In this document: one piece after another, positions 1 through 6,557 of the stretch
Layout of the letters: the number at the start of each line of letters is the position of its first letter
How positions within the stretch are numbered: position 1 is the stretch's first letter
Assembly: GCA_049800095.1 (NCBI GenBank)
Contig: JBARJD010000026.1
Coordinates: 1-15,381, forward strand
DNA: 15,381 nucleotides
Source of the DNA: JAKIWV01 sp049800095
Lineage (GTDB): Archaea; Thermoplasmatota; Thermoplasmata; Lutacidiplasmatales; UBA184
Reading direction: 5' to 3'
Program-made: the position numbers and the translations under genes
The notes under the pieces: model-generated
What the model saw: the letters and a program-made list of their open reading frames with translations, nothing else
Told to the model about the DNA's origin: nothing
The model's database searches: none

Positions 1-62
1 ACTCGATCGCCTACGACCCTACCAAGGGCCCCCCGCACGCCCGGCTGACCCCGATCCTCTGA
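1..62 (+). CDS. 3' end of an unidentified gene
   Basis: An open frame (codons starting at base 3) runs from the left edge to a TGA at 60-62 and encodes the last 19 residues, ending PPHARLTPIL. Its codon use (GC-rich third positions) matches the neighbouring genes, so it is probably the C-terminus of a real plus-strand gene. I do not recognise the family from this tail. The 124 bases between it and the next gene hold only a possible weak TATA element (141-147, tatcttt). Confidence 0.45.
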   Translation, partial: SIAYDPTKGPPHARLTPIL

Positions 63-186
63 GCCGACGGCCGACGCCCTGCGCCGCGCCGGGGATGGAA
101 CGTGCCTCCGAGCGTGGAAGGGGCCGTTCGAGAGCGTCCGTATCTTTCGACGGCAGCCTTTTCCCGGTTTCCGCCCTTCGGGTCCA

Positions 187-566
187 GTGTTCCGTCGGGT
201 CGACTGTGTAATGCTCCGTGTCCCCGACCTGGAGCAGGCGCTCGAATTCTATTCCCACAAACTCGGGCGCCCGCTGTCGAGGCGGCGGGGGGAGGAAGCG
301 GCCGGGCTGAAGTTGCCGGACTCTCGGACCGAGCTCGTCCTGCTGTCGGAGGAGGGAGCGCCAGAAGTCGACCTCATCGTGGATTCCGTCGACCAGGCGA
401 CGGCCACTTTCGTCGAACGGGAGGGACCGTGGTGGTTCCCCCGTTCGAGATCCCCGTCGGTCGGTGGGTCGTGGCGCAAGATCGGTTCGGAAACTCTCTC
501 GTCTTGTTGGGCCTCTCCAAGGGGTGGCTCAAGACCGATGCCGTCGCAAATGTGATCGAGCCCTAA
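187..566 (+). pseudogene. VOC/glyoxalase-fold protein, frameshifted
   Basis: Starting at GTG 187 the product opens with VDCVMLRVPDLEQALEFY, the typical first strand and helix of a vicinal-oxygen-chelate (glyoxalase/bleomycin-resistance) module. The frame is lost near base 423. The module's second half continues in the next frame with PPFEIPVGRWVVAQDRFGN and LVLLGLSKGW, ending at TAA 564-566. That half carries the family's usual 'D..GN.l.l' ending. Restoring one G in the G-run at 423-425 rejoins the halves as a protein of about 126 residues, the normal size of a single VOC domain. It is therefore either a sequencing or assembly indel in a homopolymer or a recently broken gene. VOC proteins are small metal-binding enzymes or resistance proteins; the substrate cannot be predicted. 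No strong ribosome binding site is visible. Confidence 0.7.
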
Positions 567-624
567 TGGTTGAGTTCGTCATCCGGCCCAGGCGAATGTG
601 GAACTGCTTTGGTCGATGGGAGCC

Positions 625-1278
625 CTATGGGAAGATCCCCGGGGCGACGACGATCAACACGAAAAGCACGAGCGCGGGCACGAGGGTCATCGCGAGGTCG
701 TCGTCGAGTCCCGGGATCTTCGGCCATTCGACCGCGAGCGCTACGACCGCGGCGATCCCCGCGAACGCGACGGCGACGAACGCCGCCCAGTGGGTCACCA
801 AGACGAGCGCACTCGCTCCGAGCAGAACGTAGACCGCACCGGGAAACCACGGGTAGGTGGATCGCCACCGGGACGAGATCCGCATCTCGCCGATGAGCGG
901 GTCGATCAGCGCGGTTCCGAGCACGACGACCATCGCGATCGGAAGGGGGAACAGCAGTACCGCCGCGACCAGCGCCACGGCGTAGAACGTGTAGCTGGCG
1001 ATCCGCGCCTTCTCGTAGGAGCGGATCGTCGGGAGCTCGACGCCCACCGCCCAGCGGAGCAACTCCAGCACCAGAACCAGGCTGAGCGCGACGAGCAGTA
1101 GCTCCTCGGTGGTGAACCATCCGACCAGGCGGTGGGGGAGCGCGTAGTAGAGGAGCACCAAAGCTCCGAGGCCGTGGAGGAACCGTCGATACGCCCGATC
1201 GCCGAGCGCAAAATCCCCGCCGAGGCGGCCGCCGATCCAGCGGCGTACCCGTCCCCCGGTGTGGAACTTCAGGGTCAC
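625..1278 (-). CDS. Multi-pass membrane protein, dolichol/phytol-kinase-like
   Basis: A 217-residue, strongly hydrophobic protein with roughly six or seven membrane segments (about residues 33-47, 59-76, 93-124, 143-185 as two, 195-216). Several features recall the CTP-dependent dolichol kinase/DGK1/VTE5 family. These are an early RRFLH motif, then R.YEKARIASYTFY, an acidic residue followed by LIGE (IDPLIGEMR) where the family has GD..A.liG, and near the end EWPKIPGLDDDLAMTLVPAL where the family has E.....D(D/N)L..P. The family's KS.EG-like motif is not obvious, so activity is uncertain. If the assignment holds it would phosphorylate an isoprenoid alcohol or related lipid at the membrane. The GTG start at 1278 is the only upstream choice, because no ATG occurs in frame ahead of the first membrane segment. 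The gene is convergent with the VOC remnant, and the 58 bases between them hold nothing recognisable. Confidence 0.5.
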   Translation of the reverse strand: MTLKFHTGGRVRRWIGGRLGGDFALGDRAYRRFLHGLGALVLLYYALPHRLVGWFTTEELLLVALSLVLVLELLRWAVGVELPTIRSYEKARIASYTFYAVALVAAVLLFPLPIAMVVVLGTALIDPLIGEMRISSRWRSTYPWFPGAVYVLLGASALVLVTHWAAFVAVAFAGIAAVVALAVEWPKIPGLDDDLAMTLVPALVLFVLIVVAPGIFP

Positions 1279-1329
1279 ACCCGTCGCGGGGCCTCTCGGA
1301 CTATGGAGGTTTCGCCCCGCCCACGCCTC

Positions 1330-1340
1330 AAACTTTTATG
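1330..1340. promoter_or_regulatory. TATA-like element between the membrane protein gene and purE
   Basis: The run aaacttttatg is the only A/T-rich patch in this GC-rich divergent spacer. Its centre lies about 28 bases before the purE ATG, the right distance for an archaeal TATA box driving a leaderless transcript. On the other strand it reads cataaaagttt and lies about 55 bases before the GTG of the membrane protein gene, so it may serve both directions. Confidence 0.55.
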
Positions 1341-1363
1341 CCGCGGGGCGACTCCGCCAACGC

Positions 1364-1828
1364 ATGAAGGTCGCCATCCTGATCGGAAGCAAATCGGATA
1401 TGCCAACGGCCGAGGCGGCCCGGCAGCGACTCTCCGAGTTCCACGTCCCGGCAGAGATCCATGTCGCATCGGCCCACCGGACCCCCGAGAAGGTGGACCG
1501 CCTCGCCCACGACCCCGACACGGACGTCTTCATCGCCATGGCCGGACTTTCCGCCGCCCTTCCCGGCGCCGTCGCCGCTCGGACCCTACGACCGGTGATC
1601 GGCGTCCCCATCCACAAGGGCCTCGGCCTGGACAGTCTTCTCTCGGTGGTTCAGATGCCGCCCGGCGTGCCGGTGGCCGCGGTCGGACTGGATGCGGCGG
1701 ACAACGCGGCCCTCCTCGCGGTCGAGATCCTCGCCCTGAAGTATCCCGAGTTGACGGACGGACTCAAGGCGTACCGAGCCAAGTGGCGAGAGGAGCCCCC
1801 TCCGGTCCCCTCGGCGGAGAAGGCGTGA
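1364..1828 (+). CDS. purE: PurE, N5-carboxyaminoimidazole ribonucleotide mutase or AIR carboxylase
   Basis: A 154-residue protein matching the catalytic subunit of phosphoribosylaminoimidazole carboxylase, which forms CAIR in de novo purine synthesis. The phosphate-binding start GSKSDMP is at residues 8-14 and the catalytic-His motif SAHRTPE at 36-42. The glycine/alanine-rich loop AGLSAALPG and VIGVPI follow. SAHR (rather than SAHK) and the LPG..AA....PVIGVP stretch favour class I, the mutase that normally works with PurK; no purK is present in this window. Length is normal for a single-domain PurE. ATG 1364 is preferred because residues 1-12 are already the first strand of the fold and a TATA box sits about 28 bases upstream. 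The stop overlaps the next gene's GTG by four bases (GTGA), so the two are co-transcribed and probably translationally coupled. Confidence 0.93.
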   Translation: MKVAILIGSKSDMPTAEAARQRLSEFHVPAEIHVASAHRTPEKVDRLAHDPDTDVFIAMAGLSAALPGAVAARTLRPVIGVPIHKGLGLDSLLSVVQMPPGVPVAAVGLDAADNAALLAVEILALKYPELTDGLKAYRAKWREEPPPVPSAEKA

Positions 1829-2772
1829 GGGACCCCGGGGCCTTTCATCGAGAAGCGATCGCGCAGTTGCGGGCCCAGGTCACGGGCCGCGCCATCGTGG
1901 CGGCGAGCGGTGGAATCGATAGCACGGCCGCGGCCCTCCTCGCCCAGGAAGCGCTGGGGGACCGGTCCCGCGCACTGTTCGTTGACACGGGCCTCCTGCG
2001 CCTCCACGAAGTCGAGCGGGTGCAGAGCTTCTTCGACGCGAGCCACCTGTCCGTCCGTGTTGTTCCCGCCGCCGACCGGTTCCTCGGCGTTCTCGAGGGG
2101 GTCAGCGACCCCGAAGAGAAGCGCCGCCGGATCGGGGAGACGTTCATCCGACTCTTCGAAGCGGAGGCCGAACAGTTCGGTGCCGACGCGCTGGTCCAAG
2201 GCACGATCGCTCCGGATTGGATCGAGAGCGGCGGGGCGCTCCGGGACACGATCAAGACCCACCACAATGTCGGTGGCCTGCCGAAGGACCTGAAGCTCAA
2301 GATCGTCGAACCACTGAGGGACTTGTACAAGGACGAGGTGCGGGCGCTGTCGACCTACCTCAAGATCCCGTTTCCGGAGCGACAACCGTTCCCCGGGCCG
2401 GGGCTCGCGGTCCGCGTGACCGGCCCCGTCACGGCCGAACGCATCGAGGTCGTGCGCCGGGCGAACGCCGTGGTCGAGGAAGAGGTCGAGCGGCGGATCG
2501 CCGACGGGTCGATCGCCCGACCGTGGCAATACTTCGCCGTGCTGCTTCCGGTCCGTACGGTGGGAGTACAGGGAGACAATCGGGTCTACGGAGGAGCCGT
2601 GTCGGTCCGGATCGTTGAGTCCTCCGATGCGATGACCGCGACTGCGATGGGCGTCCCGATGACGCTCCTCCGGACCATCGCCGAACGGATCACCCGGGAA
2701 CTTTCCGGGAAAGTCACGCGGGTCCTCTACGACGTCACCGACAAGCCCCCGGCCACCATCGAGTGGGAATAG
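1825..2772 (+). CDS. guaAB: GMP synthase, ATP-pyrophosphatase subunit (subunit B)
   Basis: A 315-residue protein equal to the C-terminal part of bacterial GuaA without the glutamine amidotransferase domain. This matches the two-subunit GMP synthase of many archaea. It adenylates XMP and accepts ammonia to make GMP. The PP-loop SGGIDS lies at residues 28-33. Later come TIAPDWIESGG, THHNVGGLP, the family signature RQPFPGPGLAVR, and the terminal DKPPATIEWE typical of the dimerisation domain. The GTG start at 1825 overlaps the purE stop and gives about 27 residues before the PP-loop, as usual for subunit B. No amidotransferase subunit is encoded here, so it must lie elsewhere. The pairing with purE places two non-adjacent purine steps under one promoter. 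Confidence 0.94.
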   Translation: MRDPGAFHREAIAQLRAQVTGRAIVAASGGIDSTAAALLAQEALGDRSRALFVDTGLLRLHEVERVQSFFDASHLSVRVVPAADRFLGVLEGVSDPEEKRRRIGETFIRLFEAEAEQFGADALVQGTIAPDWIESGGALRDTIKTHHNVGGLPKDLKLKIVEPLRDLYKDEVRALSTYLKIPFPERQPFPGPGLAVRVTGPVTAERIEVVRRANAVVEEEVERRIADGSIARPWQYFAVLLPVRTVGVQGDNRVYGGAVSVRIVESSDAMTATAMGVPMTLLRTIAERITRELSGKVTRVLYDVTDKPPATIEWE

Positions 2773-2803
2773 CGAGAAGATCGAGTCCCCCCGTGAGGGA
2801 AGG

Positions 2804-2811
2804 CATATGTT
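2804..2811 (+). promoter_or_regulatory. Possible weak TATA element for the RHH-like gene
   Basis: The A/T-rich string catatgtt in the 66-base spacer after the GMP synthase gene lies about 31 bases before ATG 2839. This is compatible with a near-leaderless transcript. It is a weak match and read-through from purE-guaAB is equally possible. Confidence 0.3.
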
Positions 2812-2838
2812 GGGCCGCGCCTCCCGCCGTGCGGAGGA

Positions 2839-3066
2839 ATGACGTCGTCCACCGCGCCCTCGGACTCCTCTCGGAGCATCAAGATCCCCGAAGAGGTCGC
2901 TCGGCAGCTCGAGCGCAAGCTCGCGCACACCTCGTTCGGCTCGCTCGATGATTTCGTCTCATTCGTCCTCGCGCGACTGGCCGAGTCCCCTTCGGAGACC
3001 CCCTTCTCCGAAGACGAGGAGCGGCAACTGCGCGACCGGCTCCGGTCCTTGGGATACATCGACTGA
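2839..3066 (+). CDS. Small RHH-like protein with C-terminal LGYID tail
   Basis: A 75-residue acidic protein. Residues about 13-46 (SIKIPEEVARQLERKLA followed by SLDDFVSFVLARL) have the strand-helix-helix layout of ribbon-helix-helix or CopG-like proteins. The C-terminal 20 residues (FSEDEERQLRD, ending LRSLGYID) form a charged helix with a terminal LGY motif. I have seen this motif at the end of alkaline-phosphatase-superfamily and sulfatase-like proteins and of similar small archaeal proteins; that is from memory. Function is unknown; DNA binding or protein docking are both possible. ATG 2839 is the first start that keeps the whole domain. A GGAGG at 2833-2837 is too close to the ATG to act normally. 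The next gene starts 44 bases downstream on the same strand. Confidence 0.72.
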   Translation: MTSSTAPSDSSRSIKIPEEVARQLERKLAHTSFGSLDDFVSFVLARLAESPSETPFSEDEERQLRDRLRSLGYID

Positions 3067-3110
3067 GTCGGCGATGGGACAGCGGCCAGCATCGACGCAG
3101 GTTCGGGCCG

Positions 3111-4595
3111 ATGAGCGGCGCGCGCACTGACAAGGTCCAGCCGGCTCGTCGAGAGCACCCGTGGGAGCGGGCGCGTCGGTTGGCCTTCGCTCGATGGGAG
3201 ACCGAGGTTCGCCGAGCGGCATACGGCCGCCCGCTGCCGGACGTACTCGGCTTCGCCGACGCGATCGAGCCCCCGCTGCACTGGTCCGATCCGGCTGAAA
3301 CCCGCCGACTCTTCGCGTTCTCCGCGCTGCCGGCGGGGTCCACCCCCACCTATTTGGCCGCCGTACCCGCGGGGCAACGTCGTCCGGCCGAGGGACGCCT
3401 GGTACGGCTCTCGCACCCCGTGAAGCGGGTCCTGCCCGCCGCGGATGCGGTCTACGGAGAATTGCTGATCGAGGCCCAAGCCGGGGTCGCTCCCGCGTCC
3501 TGGGAAGAGATCCTTGAGGGGGTCTCGCCGCGGGGGGCGGCCCGCGTGGTCCCCCAGCTTTCGGAGCTCTGGAATGTGCCCGCACTCGTCATCGAAACGC
3601 TGCTGCTCCCGCTAGTAGGATCTCTCCCGTGGCATGGCCGGTCCGCGGGGCTGGACCTTCACATCGAGGTCGAGGGCTGGTCCCTCGCTCGACATCGGAG
3701 CTTCCTATCCGGCGTACTGGACCTGGCGCCCCAATGGGTGCGCGGCGCACACTCCTCGTCGACATTCGACGCCCACGAAGTGGAATTGGTATCGGGGGCA
3801 CGGGTACGTCGTCGCTCACTCGGGAGCGCCCGCCCATTCACGATCCAGCTCCGTTCCATCTCGGCTCCTCCCACCGCGCGGCCATCGGCCGAGGCCCCTC
3901 CGCGTTCCGTCATCACGTATGGGAACGCCTTGGCCTCCGAGTTCGAGGCGGTACTCGCTGCCGGTCAGGCCACCGTGTTGTTGACCGCCCAAGACGCCGG
4001 CCCCTTTCCGGCCGCTCCCGTCGAGCCTCCGGAGGCGTTGCGTGCCGCGGTGTGGGGCCTCCACTGGTGGACCCCCGAACCGCCGGATGCCCCAGATTGG
4101 CACCGGTGGCTACGGAACGAGGAACCCCGGCTGAGGGAAGCGCTGGACGCGATGCCGAGGCCGCCGTCGGGCGGGCGGACCGCCCCGTGGAGCATGATGG
4201 CGGACCGTCGGGAGTTCCGGGACCGGCTCGCTCAGATGGCCTTCGCCCGCGCACGTCTTCGCGGGGCCACGGAGGTCGCGGAAGCGGACCTGACCCGAAC
4301 GGTCGATTCCGTGCTCCGGGCGACGCAGCAAGCGACGGTCTGGGCCGGCGTAGGACGGGGGCCGCTGTCGCGCGCACTCGACCGGACCGAGGGCGGCCGA
4401 ACCACTCGGCTGCGACGCACTCTCGAGGCGCTCCTCGAAGGCCGGACCGAGGGCCTCACCGTCGACGAAACCGTGGCGGCTCTGCGTACGCACGGGCCTG
4501 TCGCCACCGCGTGGGACGTGGAGAATCAGCTTGAGCGCCTCCGGATCCGCGGGTTGGTCTTCCAGGATGGGTCCGGCCGATACCGGCCGGTGTGA
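3111..4595 (+). CDS. Catalytically dead MCM-helicase-like protein
   Basis: A 494-residue protein without any cysteine. I read it as a degenerate MCM paralog. EEILEGVSPRG at about residues 128-138 resembles the MCM linker before the AAA+ core. LDLHIEVEG at 181-189, then WSLARHRSFL and LAPQWVRGAHSSST, aligns without gaps to the MCM Walker A region (GDIHxLLVGDPGxAKSQLL, then iAPRGvYTSGKGSS). The Walker A lysine falls on His195 and the GDPG turn is lost. No DEFDKM Walker B is visible. PPEALRAAVWGLHWW fits the PpaLLSRFDLIF segment with the arginine finger replaced by Ala. DRLAQMAFARARLRG followed by EVAEADLTRTV matches the lid helix, and residues about 435-494 look like the C-terminal winged helix. 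The absence of cysteine means the N-terminal zinc finger is also gone. It cannot be an active ATPase but could bind DNA or an MCM partner. The alignment is by eye. Confidence 0.62.
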   Translation: MSGARTDKVQPARREHPWERARRLAFARWETEVRRAAYGRPLPDVLGFADAIEPPLHWSDPAETRRLFAFSALPAGSTPTYLAAVPAGQRRPAEGRLVRLSHPVKRVLPAADAVYGELLIEAQAGVAPASWEEILEGVSPRGAARVVPQLSELWNVPALVIETLLLPLVGSLPWHGRSAGLDLHIEVEGWSLARHRSFLSGVLDLAPQWVRGAHSSSTFDAHEVELVSGARVRRRSLGSARPFTIQLRSISAPPTARPSAEAPPRSVITYGNALASEFEAVLAAGQATVLLTAQDAGPFPAAPVEPPEALRAAVWGLHWWTPEPPDAPDWHRWLRNEEPRLREALDAMPRPPSGGRTAPWSMMADRREFRDRLAQMAFARARLRGATEVAEADLTRTVDSVLRATQQATVWAGVGRGPLSRALDRTEGGRTTRLRRTLEALLEGRTEGLTVDETVAALRTHGPVATAWDVENQLERLRIRGLVFQDGSGRYRPV

Positions 4596-4945
4596 GACCG
4601 AACCGAGACGCACTTGTCTTCCGTTACGCTCATACCTCGGCATCCGCTCATCGGGTCGTGCTAAGCTGTCCGTTCTGCGGAGCGCCCGAGACGGAGCGCC
4701 TCGATGTGGAAGGGGCGCGCTTCCTCGTCTTCGCCTGCATGTTCACGCCGCGCGTCGACACGAACCTCTCCGATGATGAGGTGGCGGAGCGCCTTCGGGC
4801 GGCCGTCGGAACGGATGCGGGCCAGTATTTCCGGGGGACGTGCGATGCCCTCCACGTCTACGTTACGAAAGGGGAGGGGGCCCGATTCCTCATCGGTCCC
4901 GACCGGCCAACGGCCTCCCGTGGACCGCCGCCGCAAACCACGTGA
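4592..4945 (+). CDS. Small zinc-knuckle protein, coupled to the MCM-like gene
   Basis: A 117-residue protein with a CPFCG knuckle at residues 26-30 and further cysteines at 49 and 84, giving a plausible single zinc site. The stretch NLSDDEVAERLRAAVG forms a likely helix. I do not recognise the family. The GTG at 4592 overlaps the stop of the preceding gene (GTGA), arguing for translational coupling. The first 22 residues look poorly ordered, so a start at the GTG encoding residue 23, just before LSCPFCG, is possible. The C-terminal tail (about the last 18 residues, 4890-4945) runs into the convergent channel gene. Since the MCM-like neighbour has lost its own zinc finger, this protein might supply one in trans; that is speculation. 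Confidence 0.65.
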   Translation: MRPNRDALVFRYAHTSASAHRVVLSCPFCGAPETERLDVEGARFLVFACMFTPRVDTNLSDDEVAERLRAAVGTDAGQYFRGTCDALHVYVTKGEGARFLIGPDRPTASRGPPPQTT

Positions 4946-5606
4946 ACCGCTGGGCAAACAGCGCCGCGATCCACACGATCTGCGCCGCGTCGACGTTGAT
5001 GAACACGACGCCGATCGAGATGGCGAAGACCGCGGGAGTCAGGTAGGTCCGGTACTGCATCCACCGGACATCGTAGACCGGAATCGTGCGCCGGATGAGC
5101 CGGTACCCCCGGCTCGCGTAGAGCCAGATGAACGATAGGGTGAGTCCCGAGGCGAGCTGGATCAAGGCGAACAGAATGACCGCGACCGGGGTGCTGGCGT
5201 AGGTGATGTACACCTTGAGCACGAACGGCATGACCGCGATCTCCATGAGCAGGGCCAGATTCAGGCCCACCAGGACGTCGTCGTACCGCACGATCCACCG
5301 GAAGATCCGGTGGTGGGCGGACCACCAGACCGCGATCATCACGAAGACGAAAACGTAGCCGAAGAACGAGCCGAGCTCCTGCCGGAGCAAGAACCCCAAC
5401 CGACCCGAGATCTGCGCGGCCGGTTCCCCGCTAAAGGTGGTAAAGGCGGGCACCACGAGCGAGAGGACGAGCAAGGTGAGCGAGAAGGCAAAGACCCCGT
5501 CGGTGAGCGCGAGAATCCGGCTCATGTCCTCCCCGGGCGCCCGTTGCCCGGGGACGAGCCGGGTCACGGGTTCCGTGGACGAACTGCGTTCGTCGTCTTC
5601 GGCCAC
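4890..5606 (-). CDS. TMEM175-family (DUF1211) potassium channel homolog
   Basis: A 238-residue protein with six hydrophobic segments (about residues 31-54, 81-101, 111-133, 140-164, 189-206, 211-229). The first contains RILALTDGVFAFSLTLLVL, the diagnostic R...FSDGVFAIa.TLL motif of TMEM175/DUF1211 proteins in a variant form (LTD for FSD). W..HHRIFRWI and the following D...NL...EIAVMPF stretch are also characteristic. Prokaryotic members carry one six-helix repeat and form tetrameric K+-permeable channels, so this is probably a plasma-membrane cation channel. The GTG start at 5606 gives a 27-residue charged N-terminus; ATG 5525, just before SRILAL, is an equally reasonable start. The gene lies 66 bases downstream of the succinate dehydrogenase operon on the same strand and could be read through from it. 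Its 3' end overlaps the convergent zinc-knuckle gene by 56 bases. Confidence 0.82.
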   Translation of the reverse strand: MAEDDERSSSTEPVTRLVPGQRAPGEDMSRILALTDGVFAFSLTLLVLSLVVPAFTTFSGEPAAQISGRLGFLLRQELGSFFGYVFVFVMIAVWWSAHHRIFRWIVRYDDVLVGLNLALLMEIAVMPFVLKVYITYASTPVAVILFALIQLASGLTLSFIWLYASRGYRLIRRTIPVYDVRWMQYRTYLTPAVFAISIGVVFINVDAAQIVWIAALFAQRFTWFAAAVHGRPLAGRDR

Positions 5607-5672
5607 GCGTCCCGATGCGGGGTTCGGTACTTCTACCGTTCCCCTCGGGGAATCGTCCCTTTCGCGCCGAAC

Positions 5673-6557
5673 CTATGCGACGGCCCGGGAGCCGATCTTC
5701 GCCAGCGCACCGTCTGTGGGGACCAGGTGACGCGGCAGGCCGAGCTCTTCCGGCGTCGCTCCGAGCGCGAGCCCAACGACCTGTGGAAGATGAAAGACCG
5801 GCATGTTGAGCGAATGACCGACCGCCTTCGCGGCCTGGTTCTGGTACGCGTCGAGTGAGATGTGGCAGAGTGGGCAGGGCGTGGCCATCGCGTCCGCGCC
5901 GTGGGCCTTCGCGTCCTCGATCTGCCGCCCCGCGATCCGCTCCGCCGTTGCGGGTTTCACGAACTGGATGGGAAAGCCGCAGCACATCACGCGGCCCCGG
6001 TAGTAGACCGGCGTTGCACCAACCGCGGCGAGGAGGTCCTCGAAGGCGTGGGGCTCCTCCGCGCTTTCCCAATTCAGTTCGTCGTGGGGCCGGAGAAGGT
6101 GACAGCCATAGAAGGCGCCCACCTTGAGGCCCGAGAGGGGACGGACCACTTTCGCCTTCAGGGCGTCGAGCCCCACATCCTCGGTGAGCACGCGGAGGAG
6201 GTGCTTCACCTTCGTCGTGCCTCGGTACTCGATGCCCAACGGCTTGAGGGCGGCATCGACACGGCTCTTTACCTGAGAATCGGCGAGGCGAACGTTGGCA
6301 AGGGACAGCATCCCCTGGCACGTGGAACATATTGTCAGGAGATCGAGCCCGGCCTTCTCGGCGATGGCGAGGTTCCGCGCGTTGAGCGCGATGTTGAGCA
6401 CCTCGTTCGCCTCGTCGATGAACCCCGAGCCGCAACACGAGAAGCTGGGGAACGCTACGAGCTCGATCCCGAGGACGCGGCAAACCCACCGCGTCGCCAT
6501 GTCGAGCTCCTTGCCGGACTCCTGGGCCACGCAGCCGGGGTAGTACGCGAGCTTCAC
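5673..6557 (-). CDS. sdhE: HdrB-like (two CCG domains) subunit of succinate dehydrogenase
   Basis: A 294-residue soluble-looking protein with two complete cysteine-rich CCG domains. The first has C9, CCG at 41-43 and CSTC at 77-80. The second has C152, CCG at 192-194 and CPLC at 228-231. The architecture is that of heterodisulfide reductase subunit B and of the E-type subunit (SdhC/SdhE naming varies) of archaeal succinate:quinone oxidoreductases such as that of Sulfolobus. It would bind an iron-sulfur cluster per domain and replace the heme-b membrane anchor in passing electrons from the iron-sulfur subunit towards the quinone or another acceptor. No transmembrane helix is apparent. The GTG start at 6557 overlaps the sdhB stop by four bases (GTGA). 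A separate small SdhF-type amphipathic subunit was not found nearby. Confidence 0.88.
   Translation of the reverse strand: MKLAYYPGCVAQESGKELDMATRWVCRVLGIELVAFPSFSCCGSGFIDEANEVLNIALNARNLAIAEKAGLDLLTICSTCQGMLSLANVRLADSQVKSRVDAALKPLGIEYRGTTKVKHLLRVLTEDVGLDALKAKVVRPLSGLKVGAFYGCHLLRPHDELNWESAEEPHAFEDLLAAVGATPVYYRGRVMCCGFPIQFVKPATAERIAGRQIEDAKAHGADAMATPCPLCHISLDAYQNQAAKAVGHSLNMPVFHLPQVVGLALGATPEELGLPRHLVPTDGALAKIGSRAVA

Noticed and set aside
2833..2837. GGAGG as ribosome binding site for the RHH-like gene
   Set aside because: Only one base separates it from the ATG, too close for normal pairing; no better start fits it downstream.
1651..2928. Long minus-strand open frame (425 codons) opposite the GMP synthase subunit
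   Set aside because: It mirrors a well-recognised gene on the plus strand, its product is low-complexity (rich in Arg, Gly, Asp, Pro) and shows no family motif; such open antisense frames are expected in GC-rich DNA.
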